The notes beneath the pieces were generated by a model. It had not been told where the DNA came from. It did not search any database and was given only the letters and a program-made list of their open reading frames with translations. The translations under genes were made by a program, and so were the position numbers. A DNA stretch of 64,000 bases, taken from positions 1-64,000 of the forward strand of contig CBFDBO010000006.1 in assembly GCA_965603075.1 (NCBI GenBank), read 5' to 3'. Below are positions 35,797 to 43,129 of the stretch, one piece after another; the stretch's first letter is position 1; every line of letters starts with the position of its first letter. This DNA comes from JABJOR01 sp965603075 (GTDB taxonomy: Bacteria > Pseudomonadota > Alphaproteobacteria > Rhodospirillales > Casp-alpha2).

Positions 35797-36273
35797 ATGT
35801 CAGACTTAACCCATATCGATAATGACGGTAATGCTGTGATGGTTGATGTTACGGATAAATCCGAGACCATGCGTCAGGCTGTTGCCAAAGGATCGATCTA
35901 TATGGAGCCTGAAACGTTGGCCCGAATTATGGCGGGTGGAATTAAAAAAGGTGATGTTTTGGGTATTGCTCAATTGGCCGGAATCATGGGGGCCAAACGC
36001 ACGCCCGATATCATTCCTTTGTGTCACCCACTTAATCTGAGTTCTGTTAAAGTTCATTTGAGTTGCGACACGGATCGAAATGCCGTTGATATTTCAGCCA
36101 CGTGTAAGCTGACCGGGCAAACCGGGGTTGAGATGGAAGCTCTGAGCGCCGTCAGCATTGCCGCCCTCACGGTCTATGATATGTGCAAAGCGATGGATCG
36201 TTCTATGAAAATTGGCGATATTCGATTGGTGCATAAATCCGGTGGTAAATCCGGCACATTCGAGGCTGAATAA
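35797..36273 (+). CDS. moaC: Cyclic pyranopterin monophosphate synthase
   Basis: MoaC acts after MoaA in molybdenum-cofactor synthesis to give cyclic pyranopterin. The 158-residue product has MVDVTDKSETMRQAVAKG near the start, KRTPDIIPLCHPLNLSSVKV, and EMEALSAVSIAALTVYDMCKAMDR followed by KSGGKSG. It begins 11 nt after trpC and is one base before moeA, so the three are clearly one transcription unit. Confidence 0.97.
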   Translation: MSDLTHIDNDGNAVMVDVTDKSETMRQAVAKGSIYMEPETLARIMAGGIKKGDVLGIAQLAGIMGAKRTPDIIPLCHPLNLSSVKVHLSCDTDRNAVDISATCKLTGQTGVEMEALSAVSIAALTVYDMCKAMDRSMKIGDIRLVHKSGGKSGTFEAE

Positions 36274-36274
36274 T

Positions 36275-37510
36275 ATGCCCCCTAAACTTACACCGGTAGC
36301 CGAAGCTCTTTCGCGTGTATTGGCAGACATGAAAACGATGCCAACCGAAAGTGTATCTTTGCAGGATGCCCATGGGCGAATCCTTAGTGAAGATGCGCTT
36401 GCAACGATCAGTTACCCGCCTTCGGATATGTCGGCAATGGATGGGTACGCCATTATTGCAGCGGATACTGCAAATGCCTTAAATGCCCAAGTAAGCTTAC
36501 GGCAGATCGGCGAATCACAGGCCGGTGATCGTTTTGTCGGTGTTCTTTCACCCGGTGAAACCGTGCGGGTTTTTACAGGTGCCCCCCTGCCCGCCTGTGC
36601 AGACGCCGTGGAAATGCAAGAAAACACAACGCGCTCCAATGATCAAATTACTTTCAAGCAAAAAGTCGAAGCGGGAAAATTCATTCGCGTCAGGGGGATG
36701 GATTTCAATAAAGATGATGTGATCTTACCAAAAGGTATGCGTATCACGGCGCGCGGTCTCGGTTTACTGGCATCCGCCAATATTGCGGCTGTGCACGTTG
36801 CCAAAAAACCTCGGATAGCCTACCTCGCAACAGGGGACGAGTTGGTCATGCCCGGTGAAGCCATCGGTCCCGATCAAATTGTTAGCTCAAATTCAATTGC
36901 TGTTGCGGCCTATATCAGATCCTTTGGCGGTGAACCCGTCAGTTTAGGAATCGCCAATGATACGCCCCAATCATTACGCGCGGCGATTGCAAATGCTGAG
37001 GGATGCGACGCGCTTGTAACCATTGGTGGTGCGTCCGTTGGTGATTATGATCTGGTTCGCACCGTATTGGGCGAAGAAGGTCTGGAAATGAATTTCTATA
37101 AGATCGCCATGCGCCCCGGCAAGCCTTTTATCTTTGGAAAATTGGCGGGAATTCCATTGTTTGGGCTCCCCGGAAACCCCGTGTCAGCAGGGATTACGTC
37201 CCTTTTATTATTGCGCCCCGCCATTGAAAAAATGCTCGGTTTAGTACAGCATTCAGAAATGCTCATGCAAGCAACATTGGGCTGTGATATGCCCGATAAT
37301 GATCAGCGTCAGGATTATATACGTGCAGAGCTATCTCGCGATGAAAAAGGTGATCTTATCGCCCGTCCCTACGGACAACAAGATAGCGCCATGATGCGCA
37401 ATTTTGCCCACGCCGATTGCCTGATAATCAGAGCGCCTTTTGCGCCCCCCGCAGCCCAAGGTGATCAGGTCGATATTGCCATTTTGGCGCTGGGTAATGA
37501 AACATATTAA
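36275..37510 (+). CDS. moeA: Molybdopterin molybdenumtransferase
   Basis: MoeA inserts molybdenum into adenylated molybdopterin. The product of 411 residues has PPSDMSAMDGYAI, GETVRVFTGAPLP, GMDFNKDDVILPKG, the MogA-like domain with YLATGDELVMPGE, LVTIGGASVGDYD, IAMRPGKPFIFGKL and FGLPGNPVSAGITSLLL. The frame extends back to 36212 inside moaC, but the ATG at 36275, one base after the moaC stop, is the fitting start. In related genomes lexA follows; here the cco operon comes between. Confidence 0.96.
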   Translation: MPPKLTPVAEALSRVLADMKTMPTESVSLQDAHGRILSEDALATISYPPSDMSAMDGYAIIAADTANALNAQVSLRQIGESQAGDRFVGVLSPGETVRVFTGAPLPACADAVEMQENTTRSNDQITFKQKVEAGKFIRVRGMDFNKDDVILPKGMRITARGLGLLASANIAAVHVAKKPRIAYLATGDELVMPGEAIGPDQIVSSNSIAVAAYIRSFGGEPVSLGIANDTPQSLRAAIANAEGCDALVTIGGASVGDYDLVRTVLGEEGLEMNFYKIAMRPGKPFIFGKLAGIPLFGLPGNPVSAGITSLLLLRPAIEKMLGLVQHSEMLMQATLGCDMPDNDQRQDYIRAELSRDEKGDLIARPYGQQDSAMMRNFAHADCLIIRAPFAPPAAQGDQVDIAILALGNETY

Positions 37511-37589
37511 GCTCGTTTATTTGTTATTTTTATAATAAGCTCTAAGTCGATATTTTTTATTGTAAAAACAATTCTATTCACCTGTTTAC

Positions 37590-37630
37590 TTGATATATGT
37601 TAAGGTTACTTAATCTCTGTTACATTAAGT
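37590..37630 (+). promoter_or_regulatory. Candidate FNR/FixK-type site and dyad before ccoN
   Basis: TTGATATATGTTAA (37590-37603) matches one half of the FNR/FixK consensus TTGAT-N4-ATCAA fully and the other with two mismatches. A second perfect dyad follows: ACTTAAT (37608-37614) and ATTAAGT (37624-37630). Such sites commonly control cbb3 operons under low oxygen. The match is imperfect, so this is a candidate only. Confidence 0.45.
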
Positions 37631-37657
37631 TCGTGTGATAATTTGAAGGGGACTAAA

Positions 37658-39286
37658 ATGAACGTTATTACAATGCTGGCGCTGGCGCTTGGTGCCGCAC
37701 TGGGAATTTCTTTGAGCATGAACGCAGTTGATCCAGTCATAGGAGCCCACGGGTTGCTATTGGTTGTGTTCTGCATTGGTTTTATTTTTTGGATTTGGAA
37801 ACGCGGTAGCGATTACGGTGGACCAGCTAATCCAGACTCTGTGATAGATTATAACGACGCGGTTATCCGTGTCGGTTTGGTGCTATCTGTATTTTGGGGT
37901 GTGGTTGGGTTCTTGGTAGGGTTGTTTATCGCCCTTCAGCTAGCATACCCTGCCCTAAATTTGGACTTACCTTGGACTACGTTTGGTCGTTTGCGTCCCC
38001 TGCATACATCAGCGGTTATTTTTGCCTTTGGTGGTAACGTTCTTCTCACAACATCCATGTATGTGGTCCAGCGCACTTGTCGCGCACGGCTTGCCGGGGG
38101 CTGGGCCCCATGGTTTGTAATGTTTGGTTACAATCTATTTATTGTGTTGGCCGCAACGGGTTATGTTTTTGGTGTGACACAATCAAAAGAATACGCCGAA
38201 CCAGAATGGTACGTTGATATTTGGCTGACCCTCGTATGGGTGGTTTATCTGTTGGTTTTCCTCGGCACTTTATGGCGCCGAAAAGAGCCCCATATTTATG
38301 TGGCTAACTGGTTCTATCTGGCCTTCATTATTACTGTGGCCATGCTCCATATTATCAATAATCTGACTGTCCCTGTCAGTTTCTTTGGCGCAAAAAGTTA
38401 TATTGTTTGGTCGGGTGTTCAAGACGCTTTGATCCAATGGTGGTATGGGCATAATGCGGTTGGTTTCTTCCTGACGGCTGGTTTCCTTGGGATCATGTAT
38501 TACTTCGTTCCAAAACAAGCTGAGCGTCCGATCTATTCGTACCGTTTATCCATCGTTCACTTCTGGAGCTTGATATTCCTATATATATGGGCGGGACCAC
38601 ATCACCTTCATTATACCGCCCTGCCCGATTGGGCTCAGACACTGGGCATGACATTTTCCATTATGTTATGGATGCCTTCATGGGGTGGCATGATCAATGG
38701 CTTGATGACCCTGTCAGGTGCTTGGGATAAGCTGCGCACTGATCCGGTCTTAAGGATCATGACAATCTCACTTGCTTTCTATGGTATGAGCACTTTTGAA
38801 GGACCGCTTATGGCCATCAAAGCCGTGAACTCGCTAAGCCACTATACGGATTGGACAATCGGACACGTTCATTCTGGGGCTTTAGGGTGGGTTGGTATGG
38901 TCAGCTTTGGCGCAATTTACTTCCTTGCACCAAGAATGTTTAATCGTGATCGCTTGTATTCTCTGCGTCTAGTTTCTGTTCACTTCTGGTTGGCGACGGT
39001 GGGCATTGTGCTCTACGCATCGGCCATGTGGGTATCAGGCATTATGCAGGGCTTGATGTGGCGTGCATATGATAGTCTTGGTTTCCTAGAGTATTCATTT
39101 GCAGAAACCGTGGCGGCAATGTTCCCGTTTTATGTCATCCGCGCTGGTGGCGGCTTTGCGTTCGTTCTCGGCTCGTTTGTGATGGCCTATAACGTCTATC
39201 GTACTGCCAAGGGGGATGTTCGTGATGAGAAACCTTACGAAAGCGCCCCCCAGCAACAAGCCCCTCTTCAAAGCACTCAGGCATAA
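37658..39286 (+). CDS. ccoN: Cytochrome c oxidase cbb3-type, subunit I
   Basis: CcoN is the catalytic subunit of the cbb3 oxidase, with low-spin haem b and the haem b3/CuB centre. The 542-residue product has about twelve or more membrane helices, with histidines in RPLHTSAVIFAFGGN, WWYGHNAVGFFLT, WAGPHHLHYTALPDW and HYTDWTIGHVHSGALGW, the standard ligand set. A TTG at 37643 lies within the ribosome site, so I start at the ATG at 37658 after GAAGGGG. It leads the ccoNOQPGHIS operon. Confidence 0.97.
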   Translation: MNVITMLALALGAALGISLSMNAVDPVIGAHGLLLVVFCIGFIFWIWKRGSDYGGPANPDSVIDYNDAVIRVGLVLSVFWGVVGFLVGLFIALQLAYPALNLDLPWTTFGRLRPLHTSAVIFAFGGNVLLTTSMYVVQRTCRARLAGGWAPWFVMFGYNLFIVLAATGYVFGVTQSKEYAEPEWYVDIWLTLVWVVYLLVFLGTLWRRKEPHIYVANWFYLAFIITVAMLHIINNLTVPVSFFGAKSYIVWSGVQDALIQWWYGHNAVGFFLTAGFLGIMYYFVPKQAERPIYSYRLSIVHFWSLIFLYIWAGPHHLHYTALPDWAQTLGMTFSIMLWMPSWGGMINGLMTLSGAWDKLRTDPVLRIMTISLAFYGMSTFEGPLMAIKAVNSLSHYTDWTIGHVHSGALGWVGMVSFGAIYFLAPRMFNRDRLYSLRLVSVHFWLATVGIVLYASAMWVSGIMQGLMWRAYDSLGFLEYSFAETVAAMFPFYVIRAGGGFAFVLGSFVMAYNVYRTAKGDVRDEKPYESAPQQQAPLQSTQA

Positions 39287-39297
39287 GGAGAAAAGTA

Positions 39298-40023
39298 ATG
39301 ATCAAACATGAAAAAATTGAAAAAAACTCGATCCTTATGACCGTGCTTATCTTGGTGGTGGTTTCCATCGGTGGGATTGTGGAAATTGCCCCGCTATTTT
39401 ATCTGGAAAGCACCATTGAAAAAGTCAAAGGCATGCGTCCCTATACACCGTTGGAGCTCAAAGGTCGGAATATCTACATCCGTGAAGGGTGTTATAACTG
39501 TCACAGCCAGATGATCCGACCCTTGCGAGACGAAGTTGATCGTTATGGTCATTATTCCCTTGCTGCGGAAAGTATGTATGACCACCCCTTTCAATGGGGT
39601 TCAAAAAGAACGGGGCCAGATTTGGCCCGTGTGGGTAAACGTTATTCCGATGCTTGGCACGTGGAACACTTGATTAATCCTCGTGCGGTGGTGCCTGAAT
39701 CTGTGATGCCGGGATATCCATTCATGATGGAAAGAAAATTGGTGGTGTCAGATATTTCTGATCACTTGGCCACCAATCAAATTATCGGCGTGCCCTATAC
39801 AGAAGATATGATCGAAAATGCCGAACGTGATTTGCACGCCCAGCTCGATCCAGATTCTGATGATCTTGAGGGTTTGGAAGAACGTTATGGTGAGATTCAA
39901 GTCCGCAACTTTGATGGCCAACCTGGCGCCCCGACAGACATGGACGCCCTGATTGCCTATCTTCAGGTGCTTGGCACCATGGTTGATTTCAGCGTCTACA
40001 AAGCTGACGAAAATCTAAGGTAA
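39298..40023 (+). CDS. ccoO: Cytochrome c oxidase cbb3-type, subunit II (mono-haem cytochrome c)
   Basis: CcoO is a membrane-anchored monohaem cytochrome c that passes electrons to CcoN. The 241-residue product has one N-terminal membrane helix (about 12-31), then the haem site REGCYNCHSQMIRPLRDE (C65, C68, H69) and a C-terminal cytochrome domain. The axial methionine is likely in SVMPGYPFM or QMIRPL. It begins 11 nt after ccoN and is followed by ccoQ after 12 nt with a strong TAAGGAGG signal. Confidence 0.97.
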   Translation: MIKHEKIEKNSILMTVLILVVVSIGGIVEIAPLFYLESTIEKVKGMRPYTPLELKGRNIYIREGCYNCHSQMIRPLRDEVDRYGHYSLAAESMYDHPFQWGSKRTGPDLARVGKRYSDAWHVEHLINPRAVVPESVMPGYPFMMERKLVVSDISDHLATNQIIGVPYTEDMIENAERDLHAQLDPDSDDLEGLEERYGEIQVRNFDGQPGAPTDMDALIAYLQVLGTMVDFSVYKADENLR

Positions 40024-40035
40024 GGAGGACGTGAA

Positions 40036-40185
40036 ATGAGTTTTCAAGACGTTTCAGTATTTGCCCAAACTTGGGGACTTTTATATCTTGTCATGCTGTT
40101 TGCTGGCGCGATGTTCTATGCCCTGCGTCCTGGTGCTAAAAAGCAGTTCGATGATGCTGCACAGATCCCCCTTAAAGAGGACTAA
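40036..40185 (+). CDS. ccoQ: Cytochrome c oxidase cbb3-type, subunit CcoQ
   Basis: This short 49-residue ORF lies exactly between ccoO and ccoP. It starts with an ATG 9 nt after GGAGG. The product has an N-terminal polar segment (MSFQDVSVFAQTWGLLY), one membrane helix (about 13-31) and the FYALRPGAKKQFDDAA motif, typical of CcoQ, followed by IPLKED. CcoQ stabilises CcoP in the complex. It stops 3 nt before the ccoP ATG. Confidence 0.93.
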   Translation: MSFQDVSVFAQTWGLLYLVMLFAGAMFYALRPGAKKQFDDAAQIPLKED

Positions 40186-40188
40186 GAA

Positions 40189-41061
40189 ATGGCTGACAAA
40201 AAAGAAATTGATGAATTCAGCGGTATGGAAACCACCGGTCATGAGTGGGATGGCATTCGTGAACTCAACAATCCTCTGCCCAAATGGTGGCTGTATATTC
40301 TTTATGCAACGATTATCTGGAGTGTAGGTTACATGATCGTATACCCAGCAATTCCATTAATCAGTGATTATACCGCTGGCACATTCGGTTATAGCAGCCG
40401 TGGTGAAGTTGCCGCAGAGTTGGCGGAAGCCGATGCCAAGCATGCTAAATCTGTTGCGGTTCTGGAGAATGCTACTCTGGAGGAAATCAGAACGGATTCC
40501 AATTTGTTGAATTTCGCTTTGGCTGGCGGACGCTCAGCCTATATTGTGAACTGCTCACAATGTCATGGCTTGGGGGCACAAGGCAGCAAAGGGTATCCGA
40601 ACCTGAATGACGATGAATGGCTTTGGGGTGGATCGCTAGAACAGATTAGTTACACAATCACGCACGGTGCGCGCAATACCGATGATGATGACGCGTTGAT
40701 TTCTGAAATGCCTGAATTCTTGGTTGATGAATTCTTGGACAAAAACCAAATCAATGACGTGGCGAACTATGTCATGAAGATTTCATCTCAAAACCACGAT
40801 CAGGCTTCTGCCGTTCGGGGGGCTGTGGTATTCGAAGAAGAATGCGCCGCTTGCCACGCCGAGGATGGCAGTGGAGAGGTTGAGCTTGGTGCTCCCGCAT
40901 TGAACAATGGTATATGGCTCTATGGCGGTGATTTTGATTCGGTTGTTGAGACTGTTTCATACAGCCGTGCTGGTGTGATGCCTGCTTGGGGGGCTATTTT
41001 AGAGCCCGAAACCATCAAGCAATTGGCGATCTACCTACATTCACTAGGTGGTGGCCAATAA
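40189..41061 (+). CDS. ccoP: Cytochrome c oxidase cbb3-type, subunit III (di-haem cytochrome c)
   Basis: CcoP is a dihaem cytochrome c that takes electrons from the soluble pool. The 290-residue product has an N-terminal domain with the conserved TTGHEWDGIRELNNPLPKWW, a membrane helix (about 38-58), and two haem c sites: CSQCH (C122, C125, H126) and CAACH (C219, C222, H223). Likely axial methionines lie in SEMPEFL and GVMPAWG. It is followed by ccoG after 44 nt. Confidence 0.97.
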   Translation: MADKKEIDEFSGMETTGHEWDGIRELNNPLPKWWLYILYATIIWSVGYMIVYPAIPLISDYTAGTFGYSSRGEVAAELAEADAKHAKSVAVLENATLEEIRTDSNLLNFALAGGRSAYIVNCSQCHGLGAQGSKGYPNLNDDEWLWGGSLEQISYTITHGARNTDDDDALISEMPEFLVDEFLDKNQINDVANYVMKISSQNHDQASAVRGAVVFEEECAACHAEDGSGEVELGAPALNNGIWLYGGDFDSVVETVSYSRAGVMPAWGAILEPETIKQLAIYLHSLGGGQ

Positions 41062-41105
41062 GTCGGGTATAATCATTCCGTCTTTATACTCTTGGAGCAT
41101 ATTAT

Positions 41106-42647
41106 ATGACCAATCAAGGCGGAGAAACGCCTGTGACTGAACCAGATACATCGGCTGAACCAGACCTATCGGCTAAATCAGATGTTGAGCGACATGATGT
41201 AGAGGCTGTGAACAAAAAAGGCGTTCGCAGCCTCTATAAATCACGTGTAAAAATTCACCCAAAAAGGGTTTTTGGCACTTTCAGATCCTTAAAGTGGTGG
41301 ATCATGGCTGTCACGTTGGGCATTTATTACATAACACCATGGTTACGGTGGGACCGGCCGGGAAGTGCGCCTGATCAAGCGGTCTTGATCGATTTTATGT
41401 CCCAACGGTTTTACTTCTTCTTTATCGAGATATGGCCGCAAGAAGTCTATTACATCGCTGGTTTGTTAATTATGGCGGGGTTTGGCCTGTTTTTAATTAC
41501 CAGTATGATTGGTCGTGCGTGGTGCGGTTATTTTTGCCCGCAAACGGTCTGGACTGATTTGTTCTTGGTGATAGAACGCGCCATTGAAGGGGACCGGGCG
41601 GCTCGTATACGCCTCGATAAATCCCCTATGAGCGTTCAAAAAATAGCGAAACGCATTTCCAAACATACTGCGTGGTTATTGGTATCCATGGTAACGGGTG
41701 GCGCGTGGGTATTTTATTACGCCGATGCACCGACACTGTTTATCGAGCTCTTTACTTTGCAAGCCAGTAGTGTGGCGTATGGAACGGTTGGGGTTTTAAC
41801 CTTTACCACTTACGCCTTGGGCGGATTGATGCGCGAACAGGTTTGCATCTATATGTGTCCGTGGCCGCGCATTCAGGCCGTGATGATGGATGAGGAATCT
41901 CTGACTGTTACCTATCAAAACAGCCGTGGTGAGCCACGCGGTGCCTACCGGAAAGGCGAAGCTTGGGATAACCGTGGTGATTGTGTGTCTTGCAATGCAT
42001 GTGTTGTTTCTTGTCCCACGGGGATTGATATTCGTGATGGTCAGCAATTAGAGTGCATTACGTGTGCCTTGTGTATTGATGCCTGTGACACGGTAATGCA
42101 GAAAGTTGGCCGCCCTAAAGGGCTGATTAAATATGATTCTATTGCCAATTTAAATAAAAAAGCCAAAGGAGAAAGTCTACCAAACAACGGTAAGATTCAA
42201 TTCCTCAGGCCCCGGACTATATTATATTTTATTGCTTGGACAAGTGTCGGTTTATTAATGCTTGGCGCCCTTCTCACCCGTTCAGATTTGGATGTAAATG
42301 TGCTTCGTGACAGAAATCCATTATTTACAACCCTTTCCGATGGCAGCATCAATAATGGATACACGCTTAAGATACTGAATAAAAAACATGAAGAACGCAC
42401 CTTTGCGATCTTTGTTGACGGCATGCCCGATTTAAAAGTTAAACTGATGGGCTTTGATTACATCAATCATATCGGCCGAGTTCTGGCGACGGTTCCTTCT
42501 GATACTCTACAAAGTTATCGCATCATAATTAGTGCGCCACCGTCTTCGTTGGCATCCTCATCAGAGGACCTTCGTTTCCATATTCAAGATACTTCCAGTC
42601 GTTCCCTTGCCATATACGACAGTGTCTTTCGGGGGCCGGAAAAATGA
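41106..42647 (+). CDS. ccoG: cbb3 oxidase assembly ferredoxin CcoG (FixG/RdxA)
   Basis: CcoG is a membrane-bound ferredoxin-like protein that reduces copper for cbb3 assembly. The 513-residue product has a variable acidic N-terminus, four to five membrane helices, the MIGRAWCGYFCPQTVWTDLF motif, two 4Fe-4S cysteine sets in CVSCNACVVSCPTGIDIRDG and CITCALCIDACD, and a C-terminal FixG Ig-like domain. Near the N-terminus an 18-bp unit is duplicated (EPDTSA then EPDLSA). Its stop overlaps ccoH (ATGA). Confidence 0.96.
   Translation: MTNQGGETPVTEPDTSAEPDLSAKSDVERHDVEAVNKKGVRSLYKSRVKIHPKRVFGTFRSLKWWIMAVTLGIYYITPWLRWDRPGSAPDQAVLIDFMSQRFYFFFIEIWPQEVYYIAGLLIMAGFGLFLITSMIGRAWCGYFCPQTVWTDLFLVIERAIEGDRAARIRLDKSPMSVQKIAKRISKHTAWLLVSMVTGGAWVFYYADAPTLFIELFTLQASSVAYGTVGVLTFTTYALGGLMREQVCIYMCPWPRIQAVMMDEESLTVTYQNSRGEPRGAYRKGEAWDNRGDCVSCNACVVSCPTGIDIRDGQQLECITCALCIDACDTVMQKVGRPKGLIKYDSIANLNKKAKGESLPNNGKIQFLRPRTILYFIAWTSVGLLMLGALLTRSDLDVNVLRDRNPLFTTLSDGSINNGYTLKILNKKHEERTFAIFVDGMPDLKVKLMGFDYINHIGRVLATVPSDTLQSYRIIISAPPSSLASSSEDLRFHIQDTSSRSLAIYDSVFRGPEK
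41139..41174. repeat. 18-bp in-frame tandem duplication in ccoG
   Basis: Two units of GAACCAGA-n-n-n-ATCGGCT (41139-41156 and 41157-41174) differ in three bases. They encode EPDTSA and EPDLSA in the disordered N-terminus of CcoG, where the change should be harmless. Confidence 0.75.
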
Positions 42648-43129
42648 CTAAAAAAGTAAGTCGACCGATCACCGGAAAAACGGTTCTATACGGTATGCTT
42701 GCCTTCTTCGGGGTTATCTTCGCGGTTAATGGCACCTTTGTGTATTTTGCGCTCAGTAGCTGGCCGGAACTGGTGTCAGATAAAGCTTATGTTGAAGGTC
42801 TAAATTACAATGCAACGCTCATTGAAGCCAAAGCGCAAAAGGACTTGGGGTGGACGAGCCATCTTGAATTCGTGGATGGGGCGTTATCAGTCACTTTCAA
42901 AGACAAACACAATGCCCCGTTAACAGGCTTAACAATTAAATCCGTCATCAAGCGCCCCGTTGAAGATATCACTCCCATCATTTTGGCGCTTCCTGAAAGC
43001 CCACAAAACCAAGGTATATACTATAACGCCGTAAAATTCCCCCTGCCGGGTCGTTGGTCTGTTATGATTGAAGCCTCCCATAGCGATAGGACGACCTATC
43101 GCATGGAATATGAGATTTTTATTGAATAA
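42644..43129 (+). CDS. ccoH: cbb3 oxidase assembly protein CcoH (FixH)
   Basis: CcoH is a small membrane protein that stays with the assembling oxidase. The 161-residue product has one membrane helix (about 12-35, VLYGMLAFFGVIFAVNGTFVY), the conserved YVEGLNYNATLIEAKAQKDLGW motif and a periplasmic beta domain (PLPGRWSVMIEA). It overlaps ccoG by 4 nt and ccoI by one base (TAATG), consistent with tight co-translation. Confidence 0.94.
   Translation: MTKKVSRPITGKTVLYGMLAFFGVIFAVNGTFVYFALSSWPELVSDKAYVEGLNYNATLIEAKAQKDLGWTSHLEFVDGALSVTFKDKHNAPLTGLTIKSVIKRPVEDITPIILALPESPQNQGIYYNAVKFPLPGRWSVMIEASHSDRTTYRMEYEIFIE

Noticed and set aside
40061..40327. 88-residue ORF on plus between ccoO and ccoP
   Set aside because: It is a frame shadow across ccoQ and the start of ccoP; the real small gene is the 49-codon ccoQ at 40036 with a strong ribosome site.
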